Assembly: GCA_017590115.1 (NCBI GenBank)
Contig: JAGGNK010013559.1
Coordinates: 2,298,305 to 2,362,304, forward strand
Length of the DNA: 64,000 nt
Reading direction: 5' to 3'
Source of the DNA: Montifringilla adamsi
Lineage: Eukaryota > Chordata > Aves > Passeriformes > Passeridae
A model generated the notes under the pieces. The model worked only from the letters and a program-made list of their open reading frames with translations. It made no database searches and had not been told where the DNA came from. Position numbers and translations under genes: made by a program. Below, in pieces: positions 12,940 to 25,152 of the stretch. The stretch's first letter is position 1. Every line of letters begins with the position of its first letter.

Positions 12940-14504
12940 AAACCACCCAATAGTTGTTTTATAACTGTATTTTGGAGCATAATTGAATTCTCTTTGAAAT
13001 AATCTCTGGTGTTAGGGAACAGGTCCATGCATTATTTAACTGTAACACAAACTGGGAGCGAGGGAGGACAGACAGGACCGACTTCACAACACTGAAGGGA
13101 GCTGGGTGGGGGCTGCCAGTCCCAGCACGCACCACCACTGTCCTGCAAGCCCTGCCTGGGGTGTGCATCGACCCTGCCTGCTGCAGAAAAAACCCCTGTG
13201 ATGGCAGGTCCCCAGAGGACCAGGATGAGATGTGACCCCAGCTGCAGCACATGGGAACCTGCTCAAGCAATGCTACACCTCTTCCCAGGGAGTGCAGCAT
13301 CACGTCTGTGCAAAAGACTGCTTCGTGGGGAACTGAAATAGGGGAAATCTGCCTGGCTGCCATCACAGCACAGACTGGTGCAAAGAAATTCTTGTCTGGG
13401 GAGCTGAGCATCAATCCTGCCCCGGTGCCATGGTGAGCTCTGCTACACACAGAGCCAGCCGTGCTCCACTGAGCACCAGGAGCCTTCAACTCTGATGCCT
13501 CACCAGCCTTTGGCCAGCTCAAGGTGTGTCCCTTCATTGCAGACAGCCCTGGATGGCTGCCCCTGCTGCAGGAGAGCCCTTTGTGTGCAGCTCTCAGATC
13601 CCAGCAGCAACAGGAGCAGGAGCCCAGCGGGGCTCGTGGTGCTGCTGGCTGGGAGAGGCCCCTCGCTGCAGCCAGGCCAGTCCAACCCAGCACCTGCCTC
13701 CCCCAGAGTGGGTGCAGGCTGCCTGCCCAGCCCACAGTTCTGCTGGGTGTATCCTAAACACAGCCCATTCCATGAGTGAAATCCTGCCCAAAGCAGCGTC
13801 ACTGGCAGCACATGTCCCTTCCCAAGGGCCCTCTCCTTGTCCACATCCCATCACTGCCCTGAGCTGGGCTGGACCTGTCTCTTTGGGACCCTTCTGTTCT
13901 TTGCAGTGGGACTCTGTTTCCCTTCCCTGTTTTGATCCTATAATTTCCTTTTCATGCCCATGGGAGGTGGGATGTTCCTGGGTGATAAGGACCCTCAAAC
14001 CTTAAATATGGATGGCAGGTTGATCTTGCCCAGGATGAGCTACCTGCCAGGCAAAGGTGCTCTCTCCAGAAAGGATGAGGCAGGAGGCTGTCACCTGGCA
14101 TAACCTTCCCAGGGAGGTGACCTTGGCTCTCCTGCTGCTTTTCAGCTCAGGCAGAACAAAGCAGTCTTTTGTCCCTGCAGCTCATGGCTGGCTCCTTTAG
14201 TACCTGGGCATTTTCTGGATTCCTGGACTTCCCCAGCAACTCCAGAGCTACAACTTGGACCAAAGAGACAACAGGTTTCTGCTCTCTCTGCTATATATCC
14301 CAGTTGAGACAGCCACGAGGATGGAGCTTTGGTCCAGCTGGGGCCTGAGCCAGATGTCCAGAAGCCTGTTCCTGGCCTTGCTGGAGAGGAGGTGTCAGTT
14401 CTGGCACCATGGACTTTGGATCAGAAAATAGAAATATACAGATATCGAAACAAGCTTGGGGTTTCTTGAGGAGTCCACGCTGATGAGCTGTCCCTGCCGA
14501 GGTG
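12940..14504 (-). other. MTCH1: MTCH1 3' UTR with probable non-canonical poly(A) signal
   Basis: The MTCH1 stop codon is at 14507-14505. I see no AATAAA on the minus strand in the next 1.5 kb. A TATAAA variant lies at 12963-12958, followed on the minus strand by a G/T-rich stretch (about 12950-12910) typical of a downstream cleavage element. A 3' end near 12940 is therefore inferred. An ATTAAA at 12470-12465 is an alternative distal site. No coding potential is recognised here. Confidence 0.45.
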
Positions 14505-17500
14505 TCAGTCGATGGGGAAGGAGGTGGCTGGGACGGGCGCCCTGCGGAACAGCAGGCTGGAGCCACGGAACAGCTGCCCCTGAGGAGGAGAGCTCAGGGT
14601 CAGGGCAGCCTCAGACCTGCCCAGGGAGCTGCAGCTGTTTTAGCAGGGCCCCACTCCATGCCCACGGCAGGGCTGCAAGGCCTGGGCACCCTGGGCTGCT
14701 CTGAGGACAACGTGAGGTTCCAGCCTCGTGGGTGCTGGAGCTGAGCATTTCCCCAGGCGTGACAGATGCAGAGGGGCACAGACTCTGCTGTGTCCAATGC
14801 ACAGGATAAAAGCTCACAGGCTGCAAGCTCGGGGTGTGCAATGGGCAGAGCAGCACTGCCATGCTGGTACCAGTGCCAGAACTGGAGGGACAGAAGCAGG
14901 CTACAGAGCACGGCAAGGATGCAGCACAGGGACTTTTGGGAAATTCTGCAGACTTGGGAAAGGAGCAGAGGGAGCCCAAAGCCCCGTGTGTGCCCTGCTC
15001 CCTCACCTGAGCACTGAGGTACCTCCAGCAGTGGATCCAGGATGCAAAGGCGGGAGCGTAGGGAGGGAGGCCTGCACGCAACCTGCACGGCAACAGGAAC
15101 AGCTGAGGTGGATGTGTCACCTTACCCACACAGGTAACAGAAGAGCAGCAGGAAGTGTGAATGAGGACACGGGGACAGTGTCCACACCGGGCTGGCAGCC
15201 AAGTGTCAGCTCCTTATTTACAATGCAGCAGATCTGTAATTTAATTACCCCTGGAGTGCACAAACAAGGAGTGTTACCTGGAGACTTTGAGAGTCCAGGA
15301 CCGTATCTACACCTTCAAAAGCCAGCAGATATTGAGAAAACACGGCACCACACTTGGATCCCGTTCCCATGAGCAAAAATGAAGAGCAGGGCAATTGGGA
15401 ATGCAAGCTGGGTCGTGCTCCTGTCTGCTCCCATGGCTGCCATAAGAGCTCTGCTTCCCTTGTGCTGCTCCCTGGAGCCAGCACTGTCCCTTTGATCCCT
15501 GTGCCCCCAGCTCAGCTCAGATGGGACCACACCACCACAACTCTCCCGATTTCTCACCACCTGAGCTTTTCTGCTGCTCGTGTCTGTGCCCTCTGATCTA
15601 AAATTATAAGCAACCTGGGACAGGAAACGAGCCAGCTCTGCGAGGTGCCACAGAGTTTACGGGGCTGGAGGAAAGCTTTACGGTCGTTAGCAGCCCATTC
15701 AGACAACAAGGGGCTGCAAGAAAGGAAGGGAAAGCTTTAGATCTCAGTGTGAAGGACATACCCACAGTTGTTCACTGCCATGAGATCTCCCACGAGAAGG
15801 AACGGGTAGGTCAGCATGCTCACAGCGATCTGAAAGCACAGAAAACCAGCAGCCTCTCTAACGCTCCCCATGTCAAAAACGCTATTTCCAGCTTTTGCAC
15901 GTTAGCAGAGTTATCCTTGGATAAGGGATGTCAAGTACAGACCAGCCTGTGTCCCTAGAGCACGAGCTCTCAGCCCAGAGGTGGCAGGAGGAGGGGAAAG
16001 GACACAGCAGCTGCCTACATACCCCCATCACGAACTTGGTGTAGCTCCGGATCACCGAGGCCTGGCTGAACTGCAGAGAGAAACCAAAGGCGTTGTGGAG
16101 CATGGGGATGACACCAGGCTGGCAGTGTCACATATGACACTCCCTGAACCTGAGGAGAGGGGCAAGGGAGGAGGCAGAAAGCAACAGAGAGTGGCTGCAT
16201 TCCAGCTGAGAGTCTGGGAAGGCATTTGGGGAACTGTGATCCCCCAAAGTGCAGGTGAAGCACAGCCCTGAGCAGACACAGAGCCTCCAGCACTCTCAGA
16301 GAGGTCCCCAAAGCCTGGGGTCTGTATTAAATCAGCCCCTGCTCCCCAGTAACTCCTCCCCACTGCAGGTGCTTGGTGCAGACCCCAGGCACCTTCAGGC
16401 ACTTCCACTCACGTTGTCATCCACAGCGTAGGTGTTGATGAAGTGAGCCAGGAGGTTGCAGCACCAGAGGAAGATGACATCCCCCAGGATGTGAGGGACT
16501 AACCCACTGCAAGGGCAAAAAGAGGGGTGTGAGGTGCAGGAGGGTCCCAGTGCCACCTCCTGAGATGCCCAGCCCTCCTTCCCTCCACCAGCTCAGAGGA
16601 ACTCCACTCCCCCAAAATGAAATTTTTACTTCAGGAGGAACTGAAAAGGGAGATTTCAGGGAAGAGCTCTCAGTCTTCAAACTTGGTACACGTACTGCTC
16701 TGGCTGGAAAGTTTTTGGGATCTGGTTTTTGGGCATGACTCAATTCCCCTTGTTCTATCCAAAATCCCTTCTTGGCCCAACTCCTGCTGAGAAACCCAAG
16801 TGAGACACAGATGAAGTGGTTTCCATTTCTGAAGATGCTCTTTTGGATGCAGAATGAGAAGTTCATCTCTTTGTGGAATATCCCTTCTTTTAGAAATCAA
16901 AATGAGAGGGGTTGTTCCTGCACAACCTGCTCCACTGCAAAGTGGGAGTAACTGGGGGAACACTGATTTTTCCCAGTCCCTGCTGCCCCCAGGAGCACAG
17001 TTCTTTGGTTAATGCCTCCCACTGACACACTGGAGCTCCCAGCAGCACCAGCACTGCCAGCTTTTGCAGATAATAGCACTAAAACTTTACAGAATATTCC
17101 AGAGGGCTTCTCCAGTTTGTTGGTGCTTCTGCAGCATCTGCTGCAGCAGTGCAGGGTTTCCTGCTTTTGCAGAGGTTGTTCCACTGCAAAAGGATCCAGG
17201 TGTGTGTCAAACCTGTGTTTCACCAGCAGATGTGGTCAGTTCTGAAAAGGAGCCTGTCAAGAGCCACAGGAGTGTTTGCTGAGCTGGAAAGAGTCACCTT
17301 CAGGCACATTAATCTGACTCTTTTGTTTCTTCCCAAACACAACACTGCCTCCTCAGAGCAAGGGACCAGTTTGTTTCCTGCTGTGGTTGCTGGGAAAGGG
17401 ACTAGTTTTGGGAACAACCTGTGCATTGTTAAGGCCCCAGCAGCCCTGTGGATGCAGCTGAGGTCTCAGGGGCCAGGCACAGCAGAAACCTTCAACAGAA

Positions 17501-20500
17501 GATTCACTGGCTTCAAAGATGTGATACATGAGAGCAGCAGACTGGACAAAGACATCAAAGCTCTCTGGCCCCAAAGAGATGCTCTGCTTTGTGTTTGGCT
17601 TTCAGCCTTTGTAAAAACCATCCTTTCTCTAACTCAAAGTTAAGTCTAAAGCTCCTGAGCTGCTGAGATACAACAGAGTCTAATAAATTCCAGAAGCAAA
17701 GGGCTGGGCCAGGGCAGCCCCATAAGGAAAACCTCATCCAACTGTTGATAGGGAGTCAGACTGTTTATTCCACTTCCAATAAGGATCCCATCCCTTTCTC
17801 CCCTCCAAAGTAATGACAGCTGCTGGCCCTGAGCTGGATGACTGGAAACCAGGGGTCTGAGAGCTGCAGAAAGCAACTAAAAAAAGCCAACAAGCCAAAG
17901 GCATCAAGCCTGTAAATCCCTCCTGGAATTCCAGCACTGCCTTTACTGCTATTGACATAAAAAAGTGAGTGCTGCAATTCTCACACCTGCTGAGATGTCC
18001 AAGATCTGAACTGGGAGTATCTTTGGAAGGTGATGAAAAGCTGGAATAGCAGCAGGCAGAGGAGGAAGCCTGAATGATGTACAGTAACCAACAGCAGAAA
18101 CCCCAGTGCAAGGGACCTGGTACAAGCCATCCTTGAGCTGACCATGCCCAGCAGCTTTGAAGCCCAGGGAACACCTTCCTGGGCTGTCAGGAGCCTGCTG
18201 CAGATATGAGGGAAAGGGAGATAAATCCATCCTTGAAAAGCCTTTATCTCTAGCCAGGCACACACCCAGAGAGTGTGTGCCACTGTTATTGCTGGGGGTG
18301 GTTATAAGGCATGAGAAACAAGTGCACTGCCATGATTTTAGGGCAGTGGATGTGCTGGGATTGCACCAGGGCTGAGAGGAGAAAACCAGCAGTCTGGTCC
18401 TTCAGATGCACTTTGTGCTCCCCTCACAGCAGTGGGACTTCCTAAGAGGGTTATAGAGCATGTAGAACTTCAGAGCCCTCCTGAGACAATCTGGGTTGTG
18501 TTAAAGCCTTTCTTGAGAACCATTAAGTTTCATGAGGCTACCAGCAGTGCTTATTTTATGTGGATGGAAGAGAATGTGGCAGCTTCTTTCAGATCACTTC
18601 CCTGAGAGGTGGAGGGTTGTGAGCAGCCTGCTCCAGCCATGCCCCACTCACAGGGACCATCCCAGAGCATCGTATTTTTAGTGGAGCAGATGTGGAGCTG
18701 CACAGCTCAGCTGAGAAGCTGTGGGCTGCCAAATGAAGAAGCAGTGACACTCAGTGGGCGGGGTCTTTGCAGATCCCTGGCCATTTCTTCTTGGAGAAGG
18801 ACAGGGTGAGACCCCCTGTGATTGCTTCCCTCTTCCTGATGCATTCAGGTTTCATCTGGAGGCCCATATTTTGTGACTGCAGAGCCAAAGGCATCCTGAA
18901 AAGCCCTACTGAAATTCCAGAGCTGCCTTTACTATTATTGACATAATAAAGTGAGTTATCTCCCGACCACGAGCAGACACAGCAGGTGGTTCTGCTTTTA
19001 TGAAGATGTGAAAAAGAAAGGCAGGAAGCATTAATTAAAGGTTCAAGCAAAAAGGTGCCCACTAAACTTCCATTTCAGTGATGCATCAATTTGCCACACT
19101 CTGTAAGCAGCTGGAAACACCTTTCAGCTCCTCCTGATCCAGGTACCACCACACTCCAAGCACACAGGTAAACCTGCTCATTACAAGCACCCACGGTGCT
19201 CTGCAGAGGAATATGCTCCTTATCCGGGCTCTGGCTTTCATTTCAACAAGGGAACTTATTGTTGCACTTGATCTTGGTGCCTGTTGCACAAACAAATGCT
19301 TTAAATGGCCCTTCACTGAAACACAAAGAAGCACCAAGGGAAAACGAACGGTAAGAAAAAAATACAGCTTTCTCTCTGGGCTCTGAAGGTTTGATTGAAG
19401 ATAAGATCTGGGGCAAACTTAATGGTCAAACTGGAATGCTGTCAAAGGCACAGATTTAATCGTGGGAGTGATGTGGGAGTCCCTTGGTCAGACAAGGTTT
19501 CAGCTCAGTGTGACTCCAGCTGGGGGTGGCAGAGCTGCCGGCAGAGCCATCAGCGCCTTCAGGCTACGAGAGAAAGTATTTAAACAACAACTCACGTACA
19601 CAAAGAATCCCAGGATCCCTTCTTCCTTAAATATCCTGCCAATGGCACTGAACACACCGCTGCCAAGAAAGGAAAAGAGCTGTGAGTGTGCAGAGTTGTT
19701 CCACCTCTGCCCTGTGCAGCTTCACATGCATCCTGCAGGCCCCAGCCATGGCAGAGCCTCCCCAGCCACCATTCCAGCAGAAGGCAGCTTGTTCTGCCTA
19801 TTGTCCTCAGACCAAGCAGGTTGGAGGGAAGGAAGGTCGTGTGTGTACTCTGCCAGTCTGCAGTGACACCTGGGAGAACACCCAACCTGCACATAGCTGT
19901 TCAGTGCTGAAGGTACAAGAGCTCTGTGAGCCCTTGTGAGTGGGCACAGATGTTGTGTGATATGGTTTGATTTGGCTGATTCTAAGCCCAAGAACCCTGT
20001 CCTGCCTTTGGGAACTTGAGCCGGCTGTTGTGAGCTGGCTGCAATCCTGTCTAGCATGCCTCCATGTTGCTCCACAAGCAGTTTTGCCCTGCAGAGAGGC
20101 AGCTGGTACTGCAAAAGGCTTGGAAAAACTTTACAGACTAAGCAGGGCTGCAGCAAAGCTTTGTGATATCCACTCTGCCTCCCTGCTGCCTTCCCTTTCC
20201 ATTAACAGCCAAAGAAAAAGGCAGGAGACTCATTGTGTGATCAGCAAGGGGTGATACAGCCCCAAACCCCCACGGGCACAAGGTGGAACAGAGGCACGTC
20301 AGGGACAGAGCCAGCCTTCCCACATTCCTTCAAGCCCCAGTCACCCACCTTCTAAGCACAGCTCAGATTCACTTTTCAGTCTCTCAAGCCTCCTGGATAA
20401 CCCTATCCCCCACAGCATGGGAGCCACCATTAAGTTTCATGAGGCTACCAGCAGTGTTTATTTTATGTGGATGGAAGGGAATGTGGTGGCTTCTTTCAGA

Positions 20501-23500
20501 TCACTTCCCTGGAAGGTGGAGGGTTGTGAGCAGCCTGTTCCAGCCATACCCCACTCACAGGGACCATCCCAGAGCATCGCATATTTGATCTGGGGTCAGC
20601 ACCTGGCACCCCTGGCCCCAGACCCTTCCCAGCTGCAGCCACTCACCTGTATTTGACTTCCCGGCCTACGAACTGGACCATGCAGCGCATGGAGATCACT
20701 GGGAGGAAAGAAACACAAGGCTGATAGACAAACAAATCCAGTTTGGGTTGTACTGGATGTGAAGGAAAAAGAAAAATGACCCTTCTGCTCTCCCTCAACT
20801 CACAGCATCTCCAGCTCCTCTCAGTGGTCATCAGCACTGCAAGACTCATTAGAAACTGGGGCCTTTCCTGAGCCTGTAAGTGGTGGGAAGGATTTCAGAG
20901 GATCACAGAGAGGTTTGGGTTGGAAGGGACCTGATTGATCATCTTTTTCCAAACCCCCTGGCATGGGGAGGGACACCTTCCACTCTCCCAGATTGCTCTA
21001 AGCCCCCTCCAGCCTGGCCTTGGACACTTCCAGGGATCCAGGGGCAGCCACAGCTGCTCTGGGCACCCTGTGCCAGGGCCTCCCCACCCTGACAGAGGAT
21101 TTCTTCCCAATATCCCATCTAACCCTGCCCTCTGGCAGTGGGAAGCCATTCCCTGTGTCCTGTCTCTCCGTGCCCTCGTCCAAAGTCCCTCTCCAGCTCT
21201 CTTGGAGCCCCTTTAGGCACTGGAAAGCTGCTACTGGCCCTAACCCCAATGGGATTTCTAGGACAAGGTCCTGGATGAGTGGGAAGAGAGAAACTCATTG
21301 CTCAGCTGTGTTAGTGCCTGAAGGCAAACCCCAGCATCAGCCTTCCATGATACAGAAGTATCGTAAGAATCATCCCCCTGAGCGTGCAGGGTTTGGGGTG
21401 ATGCCAGTCTGGAGGGGGCTGCCAGCCAGGGGACAGGACTCACCGTGCAGCGGGTGTGAGACAACCCGGGACACACACTGCATCATCATCTCGTGGGATG
21501 TCTGGGAAGGGAGGAGAACACACCTGTGAGAAAAGCTGTGCTGCTCCTCCTGCACAGCCCAGGCCCTTCCCCTCAGAGTGGGGAAACATGTTTTGGGTCC
21601 CTCTCTTGAGATTTGTTCTCGTGGTAAACTTGTACTCCTGTGAATTATTTAATAGATGGACACAGAATGACCACTAAACTGATAGACAAACAAATCCACA
21701 AACTTCTCACCACAAACTTCTCACCCCAGATTCTCTCCAAGTAATCTCACCCACGTCCCCAGGGATGTCCCCAACCACTCATGATTGGGCAATATCCACT
21801 TCTCACCTCTCTGACCACTTTCCTAAGTGAAGTTTTCACATCATCCCTGTTAGACACGTGCTCCATGTCTTCCAGTGGAAAAGCCTGAGTGGGGAGGGAA
21901 GCAACATGCTCAGAACTGATGGAAATGCTGACCAACAATGCCTGAGGACAGGGGGAAACGGCAAAAAGCTGTGCTCTAGATGCAAGGACAAGACAACCAG
22001 GCAAAAGGAACACAGGAGAAGAAAGGATGGAAAGTAAAATAGAGGAATAGCAGAGTCACAAAACTGCTGACAGAGGATACGAGGCACAGAGATGCCAAAT
22101 CAAATTAAAAAGGTTTATAAATTAAAAAATACTTCAGGGGTAAGGGCACTGGAGGACTATTCCCTTAGGAGATGGAGAGGGATGAGTGCATCAGTCTTCC
22201 TGTGCAGCCCTTGCTGCAGAAGCACTGACCCTGCAGGTGATTAACGGAGAGAGAAGCTGACCTTTACCTTCTTCACACTCCCCCTGGTGAGGGTTGATAA
22301 AGTGCTTGAGATGAGGCGAGGAGTCAGGCCACGGAAGAGGCCTCTCTTCCCATCCACTTCCACGATGTGTCTGGCTGGGTGGGACAACACCAGGCTGCTG
22401 TCAGTTGGGAAGGGGACAGTGCCTGGAGAGCACCCCAAACAGCCCCAGGGTTCAGCTGAAACCACGCCAGGCTCAGCTCGGCAGGGCAGCCACTCCACGG
22501 CCCCACAGTAAGTGATTTATTGTTACAGTACTAAAGAAACTTCATACTGGAGGACAAGAATTCTTACTGTCGTCTGCCTAATCTGGAAGGACAGCTCCAG
22601 TATTTTGGGCTACTGTTTGTCTTTTGATGGTTTTGCTCACCTGAAAGGGCTCCAAGGGAGTTTGGACTGAACCAGGCAGGGGGGATCATCCCAGGTACTC
22701 TGTGCTGTCACCTCCCTCCACCCCAGGAAGGTCTGACTCGGGGTTCATATGGACCTCACAAACCCATGTTTAGTTCCTGCCCCACCACCTTCTCCCAGGC
22801 AAACTTCCTCAGGTCTCTAGTTGCAAAAAAAAAAAAGCCCAGAGATCCCATTTCTCCCACATATAACAAGGTGGGATAAAACCCACTATGTGCTGGTGGC
22901 TACTGACTGCTCCTGGCCCCTTCCTGTGCTGTCCAAGCGAAGCCAGGTGGGCTCTGCACCTCTCCATCACCCAACATTGCCCATCTCTTTGGAAATTGCA
23001 TCTTCCAAAGGGCAGCACTGGAGTATTTCCAGCCCTAGGTGTCCCAGGATGGGCTTCCAGGGCTCTCATCCTGCTCCCCATGGATAACACTGGCTGATTT
23101 TGGGATTGGCCCAGTCAGCTGTCAGCTGTGCATTCCCCTTCCCCACAGCAAACCTGCTCTGACAGCAGGTCACAAAGTATTCACCCACCTCTCCATGCTT
23201 CTCCACCCACAAAAAGAGGAAAATACTAATTTTTTTTCCTTCTAAGCATATTACCTGCCCTTTTCTTGGTATTTCTGTCCCTTTAGGGCTCCATCTACAA
23301 TACACAAATGAGCAGGGCAGGGGGCTGTTTTGGAGCAGAAGGAAAGTATTTTGCAACCTCCAAAACACACAAAAACCTCCTGCAACAAGCCTACAGCACC
23401 TAAAACCCCCCAAAACCCCTCTACCACGGTGCAAACGCAGAGCAATGTGCCACACGAACACGATGCAGCACCAACACCCCCCTGTCCCCAGCAACAGGTA

Positions 23501-24594
23501 CATAAATCTGACAGCCTTGCAAGGAGTTGTGGTGGTTTATGTCTCACTGCAGCCTTGGGATGACCCCAAGGGGATGTGGGAGTGCTGCTGGGGGTCAGCT
23601 CAGGCTGCCTGGCAGCTCCCAGCCCCGATTCCTCAAGGGCAGGACCTCGTGGTGGCGGGGAGGGACAGTCACTCACCGTAGGTGAAGAAGCCAGGCATGT
23701 ACAGGACCTTCCTTCCCAGCACATTTCTTCCAATGGTTGGAGGCAGTGGTTCATGGCCAACCTGAGACAGAAAGCTCGTGAGCAGGTCTCTGTTCTGGTG
23801 TTGCCAAAGTCCCTGGGATGAACAGGATTGATCCCAGCACCCCCCCGTCACTCTCAGGCACTCCTTTCCTCTTTTGGGGCCCCTAGGTTACAGGGCGTCC
23901 TCCACCCTCCCATTTTGGGGGGTCCCTGTTACTGAGAGGGTTTTGGGGCTTCCTATCCCTCCTTGTATGGGAGGCCCCATGGCAGAGGGGTAATTTTATA
24001 GGGGTTCCCAGTGGGTGTCCCCATTCCCTGGCATAGGAGGGGTCCCAACACCCCACTGCAAAGGAGCCCCCACTCTATGGGGGGCCTCACCCCTCCATTA
24101 TATGGTGTCCCTTATCCCCTATATAGGGTGCCCCTGTTGTAGAAGGCATCCTCACCCTCCTATTATACAGGACCCCATTTTTATATAGGCTCCACCAGTG
24201 TATAGGGGATCCCATTCCCTTACATATGGAGCACTCCATTACCCAGATGTCCCTCATTCTTTAAGTGCTCAGGGGGTCCCATTATAATGGGGGGGGGCTG
24301 CCTGTACAGTGACCCCCAGGGCATGGAGGCCTCCATAGGGGCACAAACTTCCACAAGTGACACTGGGATCCCAATCCCCCATCACACACAGGGACTCCAC
24401 CCTGTTACACATGGGGATCCCCCATTCTATAGGTGACCCCATTCTGTAGAATGCCCACATTGCACAGGGGGTCCCACTGTAACAAGGGGCTGTACATATA
24501 CATACATATATATATATAAAATATATATGCACACACACATACATACATATATATATATATATACATACATATATATACATATACATACATATAT

Positions 24595-24627
<33 letters not shown>

Positions 24628-25152
24628 ACCCTAGCACATGGGGGTTTCCATAGGGGCCCTGCAGGAATCCAGCTCCTCCCGTTGTACCGGGGTCCCGATG
24701 CCCCGTTACCCATGGGACCCCATCCCGTTAATTACACTGAGCTCCCCCCTCCCACAGGTGCCCCCCGTGCTATAGGTGCCCGCACCGCACAGGGGGCCCC
24801 GTTATACAGGGGCAGGGCTCTGCATACAGTGACCCCCAACGCCTCCACGGGAGCATCACCCAGAAATCCTCCCGTTATCCCGGAGTCGCCACCCCCGTTA
24901 CACACCGGACTCCCCCCGCACCGTCCCGCTCCCCGCTCCCCCCCGAGCGGACCTGCACGAGCAGCTTGACGTAGAGCAGGGGGTGGCTGGCGGCGGCGAG
25001 CCCCGCGCCCAGCAGCACGAACAGGCCCTCGGCGCCCTCAGGCCCCGCCGCGTCCGCCGCGCCCCCGCGCGCCGGCCGCCACCACCGCCGCGCCGGGCGG
25101 GGGAGGAACCGCGGCGGGAGGAACCATTGCGGGCGGGGGGGGAGCCCGGCAT
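14505..25152 (-). CDS. MTCH1: MTCH1, mitochondrial carrier homolog 1 (12 exons, start unresolved)
   Basis: MTCH1 is a divergent SLC25-fold protein of the mitochondrial outer membrane, known for a pro-apoptotic (PSAP) role and, with MTCH2, tail-anchored protein insertion. Coding exons in transcript order: exon 1 ending at 24953, then 23761-23677, 22374-22268, 21884-21807, 21501-21444, 20698-20647, 19659-19600, 16506-16413, 16070-16023, 15829-15762, 15082-15007 and 14579-14505. All have AG/GT borders and compatible phases. Exons 2-12 sum to 801 nt (266 aa plus stop), equal to human MTCH1 without its optional 17-aa exon. Landmarks: [12 protein letters not shown] (exon 1), [20 protein letters not shown] (exon 2), MMMQCVSR (exon 5), [13 protein letters not shown] (exon 6), [10 protein letters not shown] (exon 9), SWIHCWRYL (exon 11). 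Exon 7 uses donor GTACGT. The tail after [11 protein letters not shown] is [11 protein letters not shown], unlike human. No ATG lies in the exon 1 reading frame. Identity is very strong; the N-terminus is unknown. Confidence 0.95.
17890..17965. repeat. Diverged repeat, member 1 (MTCH1 intron 7)
   Basis: Shares a roughly 75 bp block with 18884-18958 (same orientation, about three quarters identical by eye), centred on 'tgacataa(a/t)aaagtgagt'. It is probably a decayed interspersed element or an old local duplication. The family is not recognised. Confidence 0.6.
18519..18677. repeat. Direct repeat copy A, MTCH1 intron 7
   Basis: About 160 bp that recur in the same orientation at 20426-20587 with only about ten mismatches or short indels by eye. 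Copy A lies in the intron after exon 7 and copy B in the intron before it. I do not recognise a transposon family. Confidence 0.9.
18884..18958. repeat. Diverged repeat, member 2 (MTCH1 intron 7)
   Basis: Second member of the pair with 17890-17965. It sits about 210 bp from direct repeat copy A, so this intron has collected several local duplications. Confidence 0.6.
20426..20587. repeat. Direct repeat copy B, MTCH1 intron 6
   Basis: Partner of the 18519-18677 copy. The shared block starts at 'accattaagtttcatgaggc' and ends at 'cccagagcatcg'. Sequence on either side is unrelated, so the copy edges are sharp. Confidence 0.9.
20880..21260 (-). mobile_element. CR1 LINE 3' fragment, antisense to the + strand, in MTCH1 intron 5
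   Basis: From the GGTTTGGGTTGGAAGGGACC motif at about 20911 the + strand reads as the reverse complement of an avian CR1 tail: the 'gggagggacaccttcca', 'cagcctggccttgga', 'ccagggcctccccaccc' and 'tcttcccaatatcccatct' blocks occur in the standard order. The copy is truncated well short of full length and has no usable ORF. It lies between MTCH1 exons 5 and 6, in the same orientation as MTCH1. CR1 is the dominant LINE of birds and common in other reptiles, so it supports the organism call. Confidence 0.85.
23860..24900. repeat. Degenerate minisatellite filling much of MTCH1 intron 1
   Basis: The stretch repeats variants of a 25-30 bp unit of the form 'cccattatacagggggtccc', with TATA or TACA cores flanked by C and G runs. 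The unit is strongly diverged between copies. A larger duplication can be seen across the AT tract: blocks with 'tacagtgaccccca', 'ccataggggc' and 'tataggtg' occur on both sides. Confidence 0.6.
24491..24628. repeat. AT/ACAT microsatellite in MTCH1 intron 1
   Basis: A run of (TA)n, (CA)n and (TACATA)n dinucleotide and hexanucleotide repeats, almost free of other sequence. The short tyrosine/isoleucine-rich ORFs read across it are artefacts. Confidence 0.95.

Noticed and set aside
12959..13735. 258-codon minus-strand ORF
   Set aside because: It lies within the inferred MTCH1 3' UTR and has no similarity or splice context.
24269..24713. Tyr/Ile/Cys-rich membrane-like ORF
   Set aside because: It is translation of the AT/ACAT microsatellite.
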